From: Humitalea rosea
GTDB lineage: Bacteria; Pseudomonadota; Alphaproteobacteria; Acetobacterales; Acetobacteraceae
NCBI RefSeq assembly: GCF_003253705.1
Contig: NZ_QKYU01000024.1
Coordinates: forward strand, 1-64,000
DNA length: 64,000 bases
Reading direction: 5' to 3'
A program made the translations under genes and the position numbers. Below, piece after piece: positions 50,677 through 60,057 of this stretch; within the stretch, counting starts at the first letter, position 1, and the number at the start of each line of letters is the position of its first letter. Under the pieces are notes generated by a model. It ran no database searches. It was given only the letters and a program-made list of their open reading frames with translations, and was not told the DNA's origin.

Positions 50677-50887
50677 ATGTCTGTCTCCGAAGGTTGGGAG
50701 GCAGGGATGGCGGATGTGTGTGGCCAGCGATCGTTGATCGGGCATTTCTCGGCGCTGGACGAGCCACGGCAGCCCGGCAAGGTGCTGTATCCCTTGCCCG
50801 AGATCATGCTCCTGGTGCTGTGCGCGACACTGTCGGGGGCCGAGGACTTCGTCGAGGTCCGCTTTTGGGGGCGCGAGAAGCTCCCCT
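50677..50887 (+). pseudogene. ISAs1-type transposase remnant (N-terminal)
   Basis: About 70 residues (RSLIGHFSALDEPRQPGKVL, then YPLPEIMLLVLCATLSGAED) match the DDE_Tnp_1-associated N-terminal domain of ISAs1-family transposases. The frame then leaves the family after FWGREKL, and no catalytic DDE part follows. It is therefore a truncated IS remnant, joined directly to a piece of an unrelated gene. Confidence 0.75.
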
Positions 50888-51356
50888 TAGCCTGTCGGCC
50901 CGGGCCATCGCGGACCTCGCCAGAGCACACGCCAATATCCGCTTGGTGAAGGCCGAGGACAGCGCCGTGGAGGTGCAGCGTCTGGTCGCCACCTGCGGTG
51001 GGGCCCTTACCGTATTCAATGGTCGGGCGGGGCTAGAACTGACCGACTGCCTGCGTGCCGGCTGCGCCGGGATGATCCCGGCGCCGGAATGTGCCGACGT
51101 CCAGATTCGGGTCTATGGGGCCGCCGCGGTGGGTGACTGGGCCGCCGCCGAGGCGCTTTACGCCCGAATCCTGCCGATGATCGCCTTCGCCATGCAGGGC
51201 GTGGCGATGTTCCTCTGCTATGGGAAACGGATGACCGCCTGGCGCATGGGCTTGCCCGAAGGGGTGGAGCGCTCGCCCGCCTTGGCTCCAACTCCCTTCG
51301 GGCTTGCCTGCGCCCGGCGATTTACCGAGGCGCTAGGGCCCTATCCCGGCGCCTGA
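50888..51356 (+). pseudogene. 3' fragment of a dihydrodipicolinate synthase/DapA-family gene
   Basis: About 155 residues (LSARAIADLARAHANIRLVK, VATCGGALTVFNGRAGLELT, LRAGCAGMIPAPECADVQIR) correspond to the C-terminal half of the DapA aldolase superfamily: the catalytic lysine region (IRLVKAED) and the GxxG loop of the barrel. The first half is missing and is replaced by the IS remnant, so the gene is disrupted. It would have been a pyruvate aldolase of sugar acid or lysine metabolism. Confidence 0.68.
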
Positions 51357-51371
51357 GGCCGCCGCTTTTCG

Positions 51372-51860
51372 CTACTTCCGGCGGCCGCGGCCATTGCCCG
51401 GTCCGTCGTTCGGGTCCGAATCGGTAACGCCGGTGCCACGGCGGCCCCGACCATTGCCGGGTCCGTCATTAGGATCGGAGTCGGTGACGCCGGTGCCACG
51501 CTGGCCGCGGCCGTTGCCCGGCCCGTCGTTCGGGTCCGAATCGGTAACGCCGGTACCACGGCGGCCCCGACCATTGCCGGGCCCGTCGTTCGGGTCGGAG
51601 TCGGTGACGCCGGTGCCGCGGCGGCCCCGACCATTGCCCGCGCCATCGTTGGGGTCGGAATCGGTGACGCCGGTGCCACGACGGCCCCGGCCATTGCCGG
51701 GGCCGTCATTGGGGTCGGAATCCGTAACACCGGTCCCCCGGCCGCCCTTCGTCCCCTGGGCTGCAGCGGGTAGGGCGGGTGCCAGCACCGTCGTCGCCGC
51801 GGCCAAATTCAGCATCAGGATGCGACGTTTCAGGCGGGACTTATCGGCGGGATCGGTCAT
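51372..51860 (-). CDS. Secreted protein of six 20-residue Asp/Asn/Gly repeats
   Basis: A 162-residue protein. Start MTDPADKSRLKRRILMLNLA, a signal peptide ending in ALPAAAQG, then six tandem copies of RGTGVTDSDPNDGPGNGRGR with few changes (one GAGN; one GRGQ). The D-S-D-x-N-D-G core resembles calcium-binding loops. It is probably exported and may bind calcium or surface polysaccharide. The ATG at 51860 is chosen because it gives a clean signal peptide; an ATG nine codons earlier would add a short basic start. It neighbours the exopolysaccharide genes. Confidence 0.7.
   Translation of the reverse strand: MTDPADKSRLKRRILMLNLAAATTVLAPALPAAAQGTKGGRGTGVTDSDPNDGPGNGRGRRGTGVTDSDPNDGAGNGRGRRGTGVTDSDPNDGPGNGRGRRGTGVTDSDPNDGPGNGRGQRGTGVTDSDPNDGPGNGRGRRGTGVTDSDPNDGPGNGRGRRK
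51380..51740. repeat. Six 60-bp tandem repeats within a secreted protein gene
   Basis: Six consecutive units of 60 bases, about 90% alike, code for the repeats described in the gene at 51372-51860. Differences are almost all at third positions, which suggests selection on the protein together with recent amplification or gene conversion. Confidence 0.75.
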
Positions 51861-51989
51861 GGCGTTTCCTCTGCGCTTGGCGGACATCCGGATCGTCTCG
51901 CAGCCTGATGCATTGCTGCAAGAGCTTAGGGCTTGAACCTTAACGAGTTCCTTATATGTTCTCATCACGACATCGGGTTACCGTGACTC

Positions 51990-52223
51990 ATGCCAAAAAA
52001 TCTACCCGCCTGGCGCCGCGATGCGCCCTCCAAAACACGCCAGACGCGGCGTGAATCTCGCCGGCGCCCGTGCCTCCGCCGTTCCGGGACGGCGGTGCCG
52101 CGGGACGTGCTGCCTGCCGAACCGGAGCTGCCGCCAGCGCTCCGGGAAGCCCTTTGGGCCTTCATCCTGGGCTTGCCGGCCGCCTGGACGATGGCCGAGG
52201 CGGCGCTTTGGCTCGGCGGCTGA
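51990..52223 (+). CDS. Small hypothetical protein with one C-terminal membrane segment
   Basis: A 77-residue protein starting MPKNLPAWRRDAPSKTRQTR, very basic, ending in LREALWAFILGLPAAWTMAE, which is hydrophobic enough for a membrane helix. No family recognised. A spurious reading frame is possible, given the high GC content. Confidence 0.35.
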   Translation: MPKNLPAWRRDAPSKTRQTRRESRRRPCLRRSGTAVPRDVLPAEPELPPALREALWAFILGLPAAWTMAEAALWLGG

Positions 52224-52368
52224 GGCGCTCGGCGGAGGGTGGCAAGGCCATGAAACGGCTTGCGATTCCAGGGTTGCGCTTGTGGTGGCCAGGATATCCG
52301 CCTTATTCTGCCAGTGCCTTACGCGTGACGACACCCGTTCCGCGCCGTCGTCGATCGCGGGCCAGCCG

Positions 52369-53709
52369 ATGCCTCTCATCCATCTTTCCGCCACAGGCCA
52401 AGGCCAGATCGCGGAGCCTCCCGCGCGGCTGAAGGTGGTGCTGGCGCCGACGCCGGGGCCGATGTCCCAGGCGTTCACGGTCTTCGGTGCCCTGTTCTAC
52501 AGCGCCGCGATCCTGGTGCTGGATTCCGCCGGTGCGCCGGATGATGTCGACCTGGGCGCCTTTGATCCGCTCAACACGCTGTTCCATGCCATCATCCTGA
52601 CCGGCAGCGCGATCTATGCGCTGCGGCATTGGCGCCGCATCCTGGGCCTGCTTGCCGGGACCGCCCCTTTCCTGCTGCTGCTCGGCTTCACTTTGGCCTC
52701 CGTGCTGTGGTCGCAGTCGTTCGAGCATACCCTGCGTCGCAGCATCGGTTTCGGCGCGCTCATCGTCTTCACGCTCTACGCCTATGATCGCCACGGTTTG
52801 CGCGGCTTCATGCGCCTCGCCCTGCTCGGCGCGCTCCTCGGTGCGGGGGCGAGCCTGTTGGAAGTCCTCCTGCGCCCGACGATCGGCTTCGACACCGGCG
52901 AGTACGCCAATGCCGTCCGCGGCATCTATGGCGTCAAGAACTCCTTCGGCGCCGCTTTGCTCGATGGCATGCTGGCAATGAGCTTCCTGCTCCTGCATCA
53001 GGTACGGGTGCGTCTGCGCGATATCGCGATCATCCTGTTCCTGCTCGCGATGCTGGTGCTGTCGCGCTCCACCACTTCGCTGCTGCTCTCGATGGCGGTC
53101 GCCGGGGTGACGTTGGGGATCTTGCTGATCCGTCGCGGTGGCGGCTGGCTCGGCGTGCTGATGCTGGCGGCAAGCCTCGGCTTCGGGCTTGCGACCATCG
53201 GGTTCGGCTTCTTCGGGCTTGAAGGGATCTTCGAGCTTATCGGCAAGGACCAGACGCTGACCGGACGCGTCTTCATCTGGCAGGCCGTCCATCGCATGAT
53301 CGACGAACGGCCCTGGCTCGGCTGGGGCTTCTCCGCCTTCTGGATCCAGGGGGCGCGACCGGCCGAACAGATCTGGCAGGATCTGCAATGGCTCGTCCCG
53401 CATGCCCACAACGCCTTCCTCGACATCGCCCTGCAATTGGGCTGGATCGGCGTCACGCTGATCGCCCTTGTCGCCTGTGCCACGCTCCTGCGCGTGCTAA
53501 GGGCGCTCGGCGGCCCCAAGCGGCAGGTCGCGATCTGGGGCCTCATCTTCCTCATCACCGCCACGCTCTATGGCTATGGCGAGGCCGCGATCTACCGCGT
53601 CAACCTGACGATGGTGCTGTGGATCATGCTGTGGCTCGATCTTGCCCCTATCCGCTCCGGCGGCGACCGGCTCCATGCCGGGATCAGAACGGCCGGACGC
53701 ATGGCTTGA
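52369..53709 (+). CDS. O-antigen ligase/Wzy polymerase-like membrane protein
   Basis: A 446-residue polytopic inner-membrane protein with about 10-11 hydrophobic segments. The conserved pattern of the Wzy_C/WaaL family is visible: LTLASVLWSQSFEHTLRRSI, GVKNSFGAALLDGMLAM, LSRSTTSLLLSMAVAGVTLG, TGRVFIWQAVHRMIDERPWL, GWGFSAFWIQG, and the periplasmic PHAHNAFLDIALQLGWIGV, with the catalytic His pair. It links or polymerises surface polysaccharide on lipid carrier. ATG at 52369 is chosen, as earlier in-frame sequence is not membrane-like. The flippase gene follows at once. Confidence 0.85.
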   Translation: MPLIHLSATGQGQIAEPPARLKVVLAPTPGPMSQAFTVFGALFYSAAILVLDSAGAPDDVDLGAFDPLNTLFHAIILTGSAIYALRHWRRILGLLAGTAPFLLLLGFTLASVLWSQSFEHTLRRSIGFGALIVFTLYAYDRHGLRGFMRLALLGALLGAGASLLEVLLRPTIGFDTGEYANAVRGIYGVKNSFGAALLDGMLAMSFLLLHQVRVRLRDIAIILFLLAMLVLSRSTTSLLLSMAVAGVTLGILLIRRGGGWLGVLMLAASLGFGLATIGFGFFGLEGIFELIGKDQTLTGRVFIWQAVHRMIDERPWLGWGFSAFWIQGARPAEQIWQDLQWLVPHAHNAFLDIALQLGWIGVTLIALVACATLLRVLRALGGPKRQVAIWGLIFLITATLYGYGEAAIYRVNLTMVLWIMLWLDLAPIRSGGDRLHAGIRTAGRMA

Positions 53710-53720
53710 GGCGGCGGGCG

Positions 53721-54977
53721 GTGCGCCTGCTTGAGGGCCGGCGCCTTGGCGCGGTCGTCGGCGTGCTGAACCAGGGGGTCATCAGCCTCGCCAACCTCGG
53801 TATCGGGCTGGCCGTGCTGCGGCTCGGCACCAAGGCGGAGTTCGGCGTCTATAGCCTGGGCTACATGGCGGTGATCATCGCCACCGGCTTCGCGGCAGGC
53901 TTGTTCGGTGCGCAGCTCACCGCCCGCGTCTATCATCGCGCGCCCACGGAGCGGCCCCGCTTCGCCGCGGCGCTGCTGCTCGGGCAGACGGTGGCGTCCG
54001 CGCTGCTGTGCCTGGTCATGCTCGCGGCCGCGCTGGCCGCCGGTCTCGCGACCCCGCCCGGCAGCGGCACCGCCACGCAGCAGACGGTCTTCCTCAGCAT
54101 CCTCGCCGCGCCCATGGCGATGACGCTGGATTTCCTGCGCTACCACCGGCTGGTGCTGCATCGCCCGGCGGAGGCGCTCGGGCTCGACATTGTCAATGGC
54201 CTTGGCTGGGCCGGGTTCTTCGTGGCCGGGCTGGCGCTCGGCATGCCGGTGCATGTCGCGGGTCTCGGCGGCTTCGGCATTGCCTGCGCCGTCACCAGCC
54301 TGCTGGGCCTGTGGGGCGCGCGCCTGCCTCTTGCGGCGGCGCGGCGCCAATGCGGCGCGGCCTTGGCCGAGGCCTGGCAGCAGGGACGATGGGCGCTCGG
54401 CGGCGTCGCGGTCACGGTCGCGCAGAACAATGCGCATGTGTATTTGCTCGCCTGGCTCACCAGCGCCGAGACGGTCGCGGAGCTGAATGCGGCACGCATG
54501 CTGATGTCCCCCGCAGCGCTGCTGACCACAGGGGTCAATCGCACCCTGATCCCGCGTCTCGCGGTGCTGCATGCCGAGGGGCAGGGGGCTCGGCTGCGGC
54601 GGCTGGCAGGGGAGGCGGTGCTGCTCGTGCTGGTGCTGCTGGTGCTTTACGGGATCGCGCTGCTCCTCGGCTGGGATGCGGTGCGCGCGTTGGTGCTGCG
54701 TGATGCCTATGCCGGGGTTGGCGTGCTGATGGTCGGCTGGGGGCTCGTCTATGCGCTGCAGGCGCTGACGGAGAATTTGTCGGCGCAGCTCCAGGCCCGG
54801 GCGGAGTTCCGTGCGCTGACGGTGCTGAACGCGATCACAGCACTGCCGGTATTGATTGCCGTGGTGCCCTTGATCCTCTGGGCGGGGGCTGCCGGCAGTC
54901 TGATTGCCCTGGCCTGTGGTCAGGCGGTGCTGGCGGCGCTGCTGTACCGGGTCGTGACGGCATCGGCGGATCGCTGA
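53721..54977 (+). CDS. Polysaccharide flippase (Wzx-like, MOP superfamily)
   Basis: A protein of about 418 residues with 12 or so membrane segments. VGVLNQGVISLANLGIGLAV, LGTKAEFGVYSLGYMAVIIA, ALAEAWQQGRWALGGVAVTV, and NAARMLMSPAALLTTGVNRT are in the usual order of Wzx/RfbX transporters, which move lipid-linked repeat units across the inner membrane. A GTG at 53721 with GAGGCGG upstream, or a TTG at 53706 overlapping the preceding stop, are the possible starts. Confidence 0.8.
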   Translation: MRLLEGRRLGAVVGVLNQGVISLANLGIGLAVLRLGTKAEFGVYSLGYMAVIIATGFAAGLFGAQLTARVYHRAPTERPRFAAALLLGQTVASALLCLVMLAAALAAGLATPPGSGTATQQTVFLSILAAPMAMTLDFLRYHRLVLHRPAEALGLDIVNGLGWAGFFVAGLALGMPVHVAGLGGFGIACAVTSLLGLWGARLPLAAARRQCGAALAEAWQQGRWALGGVAVTVAQNNAHVYLLAWLTSAETVAELNAARMLMSPAALLTTGVNRTLIPRLAVLHAEGQGARLRRLAGEAVLLVLVLLVLYGIALLLGWDAVRALVLRDAYAGVGVLMVGWGLVYALQALTENLSAQLQARAEFRALTVLNAITALPVLIAVVPLILWAGAAGSLIALACGQAVLAALLYRVVTASADR

Positions 54978-55026
54978 AGGCAGCAGACCTTGCGGAGCCA
55001 CAGGAGAGCGCATAAGCCAAACCGGG

Positions 55027-56595
55027 GTGAAACGATACGAAGCAGATCAGGGGGCTTTCTCGGTAATGCTTCGAGTGGTTTCATCGGTATGGGCACGCTC
55101 CGAGCGCGCTGCGATCTTGCTGTTGCTATCCTTCGCCGCACTGCTTCCCTGGTTTGCCGAACTGCCGCCGATGGTCGATCTGCCGCAGCACGCGGGGCAG
55201 GTTGCGGCGATGATGGATCTGCTTCTGGGCGACTTCCGCTGGTCCGGCCTGGCGCATCTGAATTTCGCCACGCCCTATCTCGTTGCCTATCTCTCCGCGG
55301 CGGCGCTGCATCTGGTCTTTCCCATCGCGACCGCGTTCAAGATCCTGCTCAGCCTCTCGTATCTCGCCACCGTGGGCGGCCTCGTCCTTCTGCGTCGCCG
55401 CCTGGGCGGCGACGCCCGGCTCGACTGGCTGTTCCTGCCAAGCTTCTTCGGTTTTCCCTACCTCTGGGGCTTCCTGCCTTTCTTGGTGGCGGCGCCGGTC
55501 TGCATCCTCATGCTTGCGGTTGGACACGCCTATGCGGAACGTGGCGGTGGGCTGCCAGGACTGCGGCTGCTTTTGATGGGCTGCCTGCTGTTCTTCAGCC
55601 ACGGTCTGATGTTCCTTCTTGGCGGCGCGATCTCCGGCGGCTTCCTGTTGCCGCGGCTGTTTCGGCGGGAGCGGCCGCTGACGGCGCTTTGGCCCTTCCT
55701 CATCCTCGCGGGGATCGCCATGGTCTATTTCCTGACCGCGCCGCTGCCGGTGGATTTCGATGCCAATGGCGTCCCGAGCCATGCCTATGGCGCACATCTG
55801 CGGACCAACTGGGGCGCGACCTGGCAGCGGCTGGGGGAATTCTTCGTCTATCCGCTCGGCACCATCGCAGACCTGTCGCTGTCCCCGCTTTGCTTTGCAT
55901 TTTTCGCCGTGCCACTGGTCCTTGGTGCGCGGATCGACTGGCGGAGGATGGATCGGCTTTTCCCCTTCGCGACGATCGTGGCGATCTGGATGCTGGTGCC
56001 GAACACCGCGATGCAGACGGGCTTCCTGTATGAACGCTTCGCGCTGTTCAGCCTGCCCTTCTACGCGCTGATGTTCGAGGCGGCACCGGCGACACCGTTC
56101 CGGGCGCGGGTGGCGCTTCTGCTCGGGCTCAGCGCCTGCCTCATCTTCTTCGGCATCTCGACGCGGCGCCTGCTGCGCTACGAGGTGGAGGCGCAAGACT
56201 TCAACCATGTGCTCGGCGTTGCCGCGCCAGGGGGCCTCGCCTTGTCGCTGATCTTCGACCGCAACAGCCCGGCGATGAACAATCGCGATCTCTACATGCA
56301 TTTCCCGGCCTGGTATCAGGCGCGGTCGCATGGCTTCGTCGAATTCAACTTCGCCTTCTTCCTGCCGGGCATCGTGCGCTACCGGCGGGGCGAAGAACCG
56401 AACCTGCCGGAATCGATCGAACTGCGACCGGAGGCATTCCGCTTCACCGAGCACGGAGGCGCACGGTACGACTACATCTTCACCCGCGGCGCCAGCCCTG
56501 CCCAGATCGCAACACTCGCCGATGGCGCCTGCAGCCTGACGCCATTGGCCCAGGCAGGCGCTTGGGCGCTCTATGCTGGTTGTCCGGCACGATAG
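55027..56595 (+). CDS. Polytopic membrane protein of the polysaccharide locus
   Basis: A 522-residue protein with about 10 membrane segments in residues 20-390, including LLLLSFAALLPWFAELPPMV, LVLLRRRLGG and FFSHGLMFLLGG. A soluble C-terminal part follows. The early loop ELPPMVDLPQHAGQVAAMMD has the acidic/His residues often found in the first loop of GT-C glycosyltransferases, but no further diagnostic motif is seen. Its position among glycan genes suggests a sugar transferase or modification enzyme. Unrecognised at family level. Confidence 0.6.
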   Translation: MKRYEADQGAFSVMLRVVSSVWARSERAAILLLLSFAALLPWFAELPPMVDLPQHAGQVAAMMDLLLGDFRWSGLAHLNFATPYLVAYLSAAALHLVFPIATAFKILLSLSYLATVGGLVLLRRRLGGDARLDWLFLPSFFGFPYLWGFLPFLVAAPVCILMLAVGHAYAERGGGLPGLRLLLMGCLLFFSHGLMFLLGGAISGGFLLPRLFRRERPLTALWPFLILAGIAMVYFLTAPLPVDFDANGVPSHAYGAHLRTNWGATWQRLGEFFVYPLGTIADLSLSPLCFAFFAVPLVLGARIDWRRMDRLFPFATIVAIWMLVPNTAMQTGFLYERFALFSLPFYALMFEAAPATPFRARVALLLGLSACLIFFGISTRRLLRYEVEAQDFNHVLGVAAPGGLALSLIFDRNSPAMNNRDLYMHFPAWYQARSHGFVEFNFAFFLPGIVRYRRGEEPNLPESIELRPEAFRFTEHGGARYDYIFTRGASPAQIATLADGACSLTPLAQAGAWALYAGCPAR

Positions 56596-56620
56596 GTCTC
56601 CTGGCCTTGCACAACCCGCC

Positions 56621-58054
56621 TCAGAGATTGTCGCGCGGCGGGTACAGCACGGCCGGCAAGGTCCGCAACAGGATGATGAGATCGGACATCAGCGACCATT
56701 CGCGGATATAGCTGAAGTCGTCGTCGACACGCCGGCGCAGCTTGTCCACGGTATCGGTGCGGCCGCGCCAGCCATTGACCTGGGCAAGCCCGGTCAGCCC
56801 CGGCTTGACGCGGTATCGCAACGGATATTCCGGCACGACTTCGGAGAAGATGCGCCCTTCGGTGGTGGTGCCCGGCGCATGCGGACGCGGGCCGACCAGC
56901 GACATCTCGCCACGTAGCACGTTGAAGAGTTGCGGCAGCTCATCCAGCGAATACTTGCGCAGGAACCAGCCGACCCGGGTGACGCGGTGGTCGCCCCGGT
57001 CGACCTGCACGCTGGCCTCGGCATCGGCCTCCTCCACGCGGAGGGTGCGGTATTTGAAGATGCGGAAGCGTTCGCCGAAGCGCCCGATCCGGTTCTGGCG
57101 GAAGAATACCGGCCCGGGCGTGTCGAGTCGGATCAGGATCGGCACGATGACCAGAACCGGCAGAAAGAGCGTGAGAAGGATCGCGGCGCCGATGCGGTCG
57201 AAGATGTCCTTCAGCGCGAGCATCGTCGTCGAGAGCGGCGGGCGAAGCAGCACCGGGATGAAGGGCTCCGGGCTGTCGGCGCGGTCGGTGGCCAAGGGGG
57301 GGGGCTGGTCCGGGATCAGGCGCAGCGTAATCGGCAGGAACCGCAACCGCGCGCAGAGGTCGGCGATGCGCCCGCCCGCGGTCCAGGGCAAAGCGAGGAA
57401 GACATCGGACAGATCCTCATGCTCGGCCGAGGCGATCAGATCGGCCACGCTGCCCAGCCGCGGCAGGTACTGCCCGAGCGGACCAGGGCGCGTGAAGCGG
57501 TCGTCATAGAAGCCGGTGACGGCGAAGCCGCCGCGCTCGAGTATGGGCAGCATCTCGACCGCCGCCTGGCTGTCGCCGATCAGCGCCGCGGGCCGGACCG
57601 GGCGTCGCACCAGGTCGCGCAAGGCAGGCCGGGAAGCCCCCCGCCGCAGCAGCACCAACAGCGTGCCGGACGTCGCCCCGGTCGCCGCCACCCAGACCAG
57701 CAGCCCCCAGTGGGAGGTCTGCAGCGGCATCGGCACAGTGAACACCGCCAGGGCGACCACGCTGCCAACCACCGACCGCAGCCCGCGCCCGGTCCGTCGG
57801 TCCATCGGCAGGTCCGCGAACCCGCCGAGCAGCCCACAGAGCACGAGGTGCATCGGCACCAGCCCACAGGCAGCGAAGGCCAGCGCCGAGAAATCCGCCG
57901 GGTGCTGCAGCCGCGCCAGCACGATACCCGCCGCCGCCATCGCCAGCGCCTCGGTCAGGCCAAGCAGCACGCCGGCCAGACGTGGATTGATGCCGCCGCT
58001 ACGCCGAGGCGCCGTCGCCATCTGCGGGAGCACAGGCACGAAAGTCGCATTCAT
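56621..58054 (-). CDS. Polyprenyl-phosphate sugar-1-phosphate transferase (WcaJ/ExoY-like)
   Basis: A 477-residue protein. Four to five N-terminal membrane segments and a CoA-binding-like middle (RPAALIGDSQAAVEMLPILE) lead to one more membrane helix and the catalytic domain: RIFKYRTLRVEEADAEASVQ, FLRKYSLDELPQLFNVLRGE, MSLVGPRPHAPG, and RYRVKPGLTGLAQVNGWRGR. It starts repeat-unit synthesis by transferring a sugar phosphate to undecaprenyl phosphate. It is on the strand opposite the upstream glycan genes and converges with the gene at 55027. Confidence 0.92.
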   Translation of the reverse strand: MNATFVPVLPQMATAPRRSGGINPRLAGVLLGLTEALAMAAAGIVLARLQHPADFSALAFAACGLVPMHLVLCGLLGGFADLPMDRRTGRGLRSVVGSVVALAVFTVPMPLQTSHWGLLVWVAATGATSGTLLVLLRRGASRPALRDLVRRPVRPAALIGDSQAAVEMLPILERGGFAVTGFYDDRFTRPGPLGQYLPRLGSVADLIASAEHEDLSDVFLALPWTAGGRIADLCARLRFLPITLRLIPDQPPPLATDRADSPEPFIPVLLRPPLSTTMLALKDIFDRIGAAILLTLFLPVLVIVPILIRLDTPGPVFFRQNRIGRFGERFRIFKYRTLRVEEADAEASVQVDRGDHRVTRVGWFLRKYSLDELPQLFNVLRGEMSLVGPRPHAPGTTTEGRIFSEVVPEYPLRYRVKPGLTGLAQVNGWRGRTDTVDKLRRRVDDDFSYIREWSLMSDLIILLRTLPAVLYPPRDNL

Positions 58055-58261
58055 CGGCGAAGGCGGCCGGAAGCGGGACCGGGCGGCGCGCGCCGCCTCA
58101 GTGCAGGCCGATCGGCCGAGGGAGAAACACCGGTTGCCAAACTCATCGCCGATGCGCCCCCGTGCGGTCGAAACCGCGACAGGGCGCCCGCGGATTGACG
58201 CAGCTCACCAGCCCGGTATTCGGATTTAACATGACTAGGCGGAAGTCGGAAGCGATGACAC

Positions 58262-59020
58262 TCACCGGTGCAGCGCCGCGCGCAGCACCAGAGCGAGGCC
58301 GGCGGTGCTGTCCACCAGATAGCGGCGCAGCATCCGGCGTGGGTTCATGGCAAGGCGATAGGCCCATTCCAGGCTGAGGGACCGCATCAGCTTCGGCGCG
58401 CGGCGTTGCGTCCCGGTCAGGAAGTCGATCGCGGCGCCACAACAGAGTCCGACCCCGCGCGCCTGGCCGGTGGCCGCGATGCGCAGGGCCAGCGCCTCGC
58501 CCTGCGGCGAGCCGACGGCGATGAAGGTATAGTCGGCCGCCGCCGCCAGCGCGGCCGCGACCGCCGCCGCCATCGCCTCGGGGTTGGTCGCCAGCCCCCA
58601 GGGTGGTTCGTGGTGCACCAGATGCTTCAGCCGGTAGCGCTGGCGCAGGATCGCGATGGCATCGGGCCGGCTGCCGATGACGCAGATCGTCGTATCTTCC
58701 GTGACGGCATCGGCAAACACAGTGGCGACGAGGTCCGATCCCGGCACGACCGGTGGCGCCGGAAGCCGGACGAGACGCGCGACCAGCCGCACGACACGGC
58801 TGTCCAGCAGCAGGAAGTCGGCGCGCGCGAACAGCGCCCGCATGCCCCCCTTGCCCTCATCCAGCATGGAAAGATGCGAGGCATTCGGCGTGGCGACGTA
58901 ACGGAACACCGGCTGTGTCGCGGCCTGCGCGATGAGGCGGACAACCTCCGCCATGGGCAGATCGACGAAGTCGAAGCCGAGGAAGCGCAGGCGCGGGACC
59001 GGGGGGAGGGGCAGGGGCAT
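58262..59020 (-). CDS. WecB/TagA/CpsF family glycosyltransferase
   Basis: A 252-residue GT26 protein. RFLGFDFVDLPMAEVVRLIA, YVATPNASHLSMLDEGKG, the segment DFLLLDSRVVRLVARL and VPGSDLVATVFADAV are followed by FIAVGSPQGEALALRIAATG and GVGLCCGAAIDFLTGTQRRA, the family order. It adds a hexosamine-type sugar to the lipid carrier product. ATG at 59020 is chosen because upstream residues do not fit the family. Confidence 0.88.
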   Translation of the reverse strand: MPLPLPPVPRLRFLGFDFVDLPMAEVVRLIAQAATQPVFRYVATPNASHLSMLDEGKGGMRALFARADFLLLDSRVVRLVARLVRLPAPPVVPGSDLVATVFADAVTEDTTICVIGSRPDAIAILRQRYRLKHLVHHEPPWGLATNPEAMAAAVAAALAAAADYTFIAVGSPQGEALALRIAATGQARGVGLCCGAAIDFLTGTQRRAPKLMRSLSLEWAYRLAMNPRRMLRRYLVDSTAGLALVLRAALHR

Positions 59021-59111
59021 CGCAGTGCAGCATAGCCGCGCTCTTCCCCGCGCGACAAAGCCCCCGCGCGGCGCTATGCCAAGATTGCGATGAGCGAGAG
59101 GCTGCGCGAGG

Positions 59112-60056
59112 ATGGACAGGAATGCGGATGCGGTGACGATCAGCGTCGTCGTCGCATGTTTCGACCGAATGGGGCTGCTGCGCCGGACCCTTGCGGCGCT
59201 CGCCGAACAGGTGCTGCCTGCGGGCGTGATCTGGGAAGTGATCATCGCCGACAATCATCCCGACCAGCTTGCCGCCGATACGCCGCCGATGCCCGGGCTG
59301 ACGATCCGCCACATTCCCGCCGCCCCCTTTCGCAATATCGCCGCCGCCCGCAACCGTGGCGTGGAGGCGGCGCGGGGGCGCTTCGTCGCCTTCCTCGACG
59401 ATGACGAGGCGCCCGAGCCCGAGTGCCTGGCGCAGCATCTGGCCGCGCTGGAGGCGAGCGGCGCCGATGCCTCCTTCGGCCCCAAATTCCCGATCTTCGA
59501 GGGGGGGGCGGCACCCGGATGGGACCCGCAGGCGCATTTCTACACCGTCGATTTCGGCCTGGCCGCTGGGGCCGCGCTCAATCCGCTGAACTGGTGGTCC
59601 GCCAGCGGGCGCGGCCTCGGCACCGGCAATGCCATGCTGAGGGTCGCGACCTGCCTGGACGCGCCGCTGCCCTTCGACGAGACGATGGGCCGCTCCGGCG
59701 GCGAGGACAGCCTGCTGTTCTTCCGCCTGGCCAAGCAGGGCCGGCGTTTCATCTGGACGCCCTCGGCGCGGGTGGTGGAGATCAACCAGACCGGGCGGCA
59801 GACCGCGGCCTATATGCGCGAGCGGCTGTGGCGCAGCGCCCGGCATTCGCGCATGGCGCGGCTCGCGGTCGGCGACAATCGCATGTTGACGGCGCTAGGC
59901 ATCATCGGCATCGGCCTGGCCCAGGTGGTGGTGCATGGCGGGCTCTGGCTGCTGACGCGGGGGGCGATGCGGCATCGGTTCGGCGTCGCCAAAGGCCTGG
60001 GCAAGCTCGGCCTCGGCGGGGATCTGGACTTCATCCCCGAGCCCCCACAGGGCTGA
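59112..60056 (+). CDS. Family 2 glycosyltransferase
   Basis: A 314-residue GT-A enzyme. The start ISVVVACFDRMGLLRRTLAA, the RNIAAARNRGVEAARGRFVA segment, the metal-binding FLDDDEAPEPEC, and the acceptor motif GRSGGEDSLLFFRLAKQGRR are all present. A C-terminal hydrophobic stretch (ALGIIGIGLAQVVVHGGLWL) would attach it to the membrane. It ends one base from the end of the convergent, related gene at 60058. Confidence 0.9.
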   Translation: MDRNADAVTISVVVACFDRMGLLRRTLAALAEQVLPAGVIWEVIIADNHPDQLAADTPPMPGLTIRHIPAAPFRNIAAARNRGVEAARGRFVAFLDDDEAPEPECLAQHLAALEASGADASFGPKFPIFEGGAAPGWDPQAHFYTVDFGLAAGAALNPLNWWSASGRGLGTGNAMLRVATCLDAPLPFDETMGRSGGEDSLLFFRLAKQGRRFIWTPSARVVEINQTGRQTAAYMRERLWRSARHSRMARLAVGDNRMLTALGIIGIGLAQVVVHGGLWLLTRGAMRHRFGVAKGLGKLGLGGDLDFIPEPPQG

Positions 60057-60057
60057 G

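Noticed and set aside
51380-51740. CRISPR array
   Set aside because: Units are directly adjacent 60-bp coding repeats with no unique spacers and no cas genes nearby.
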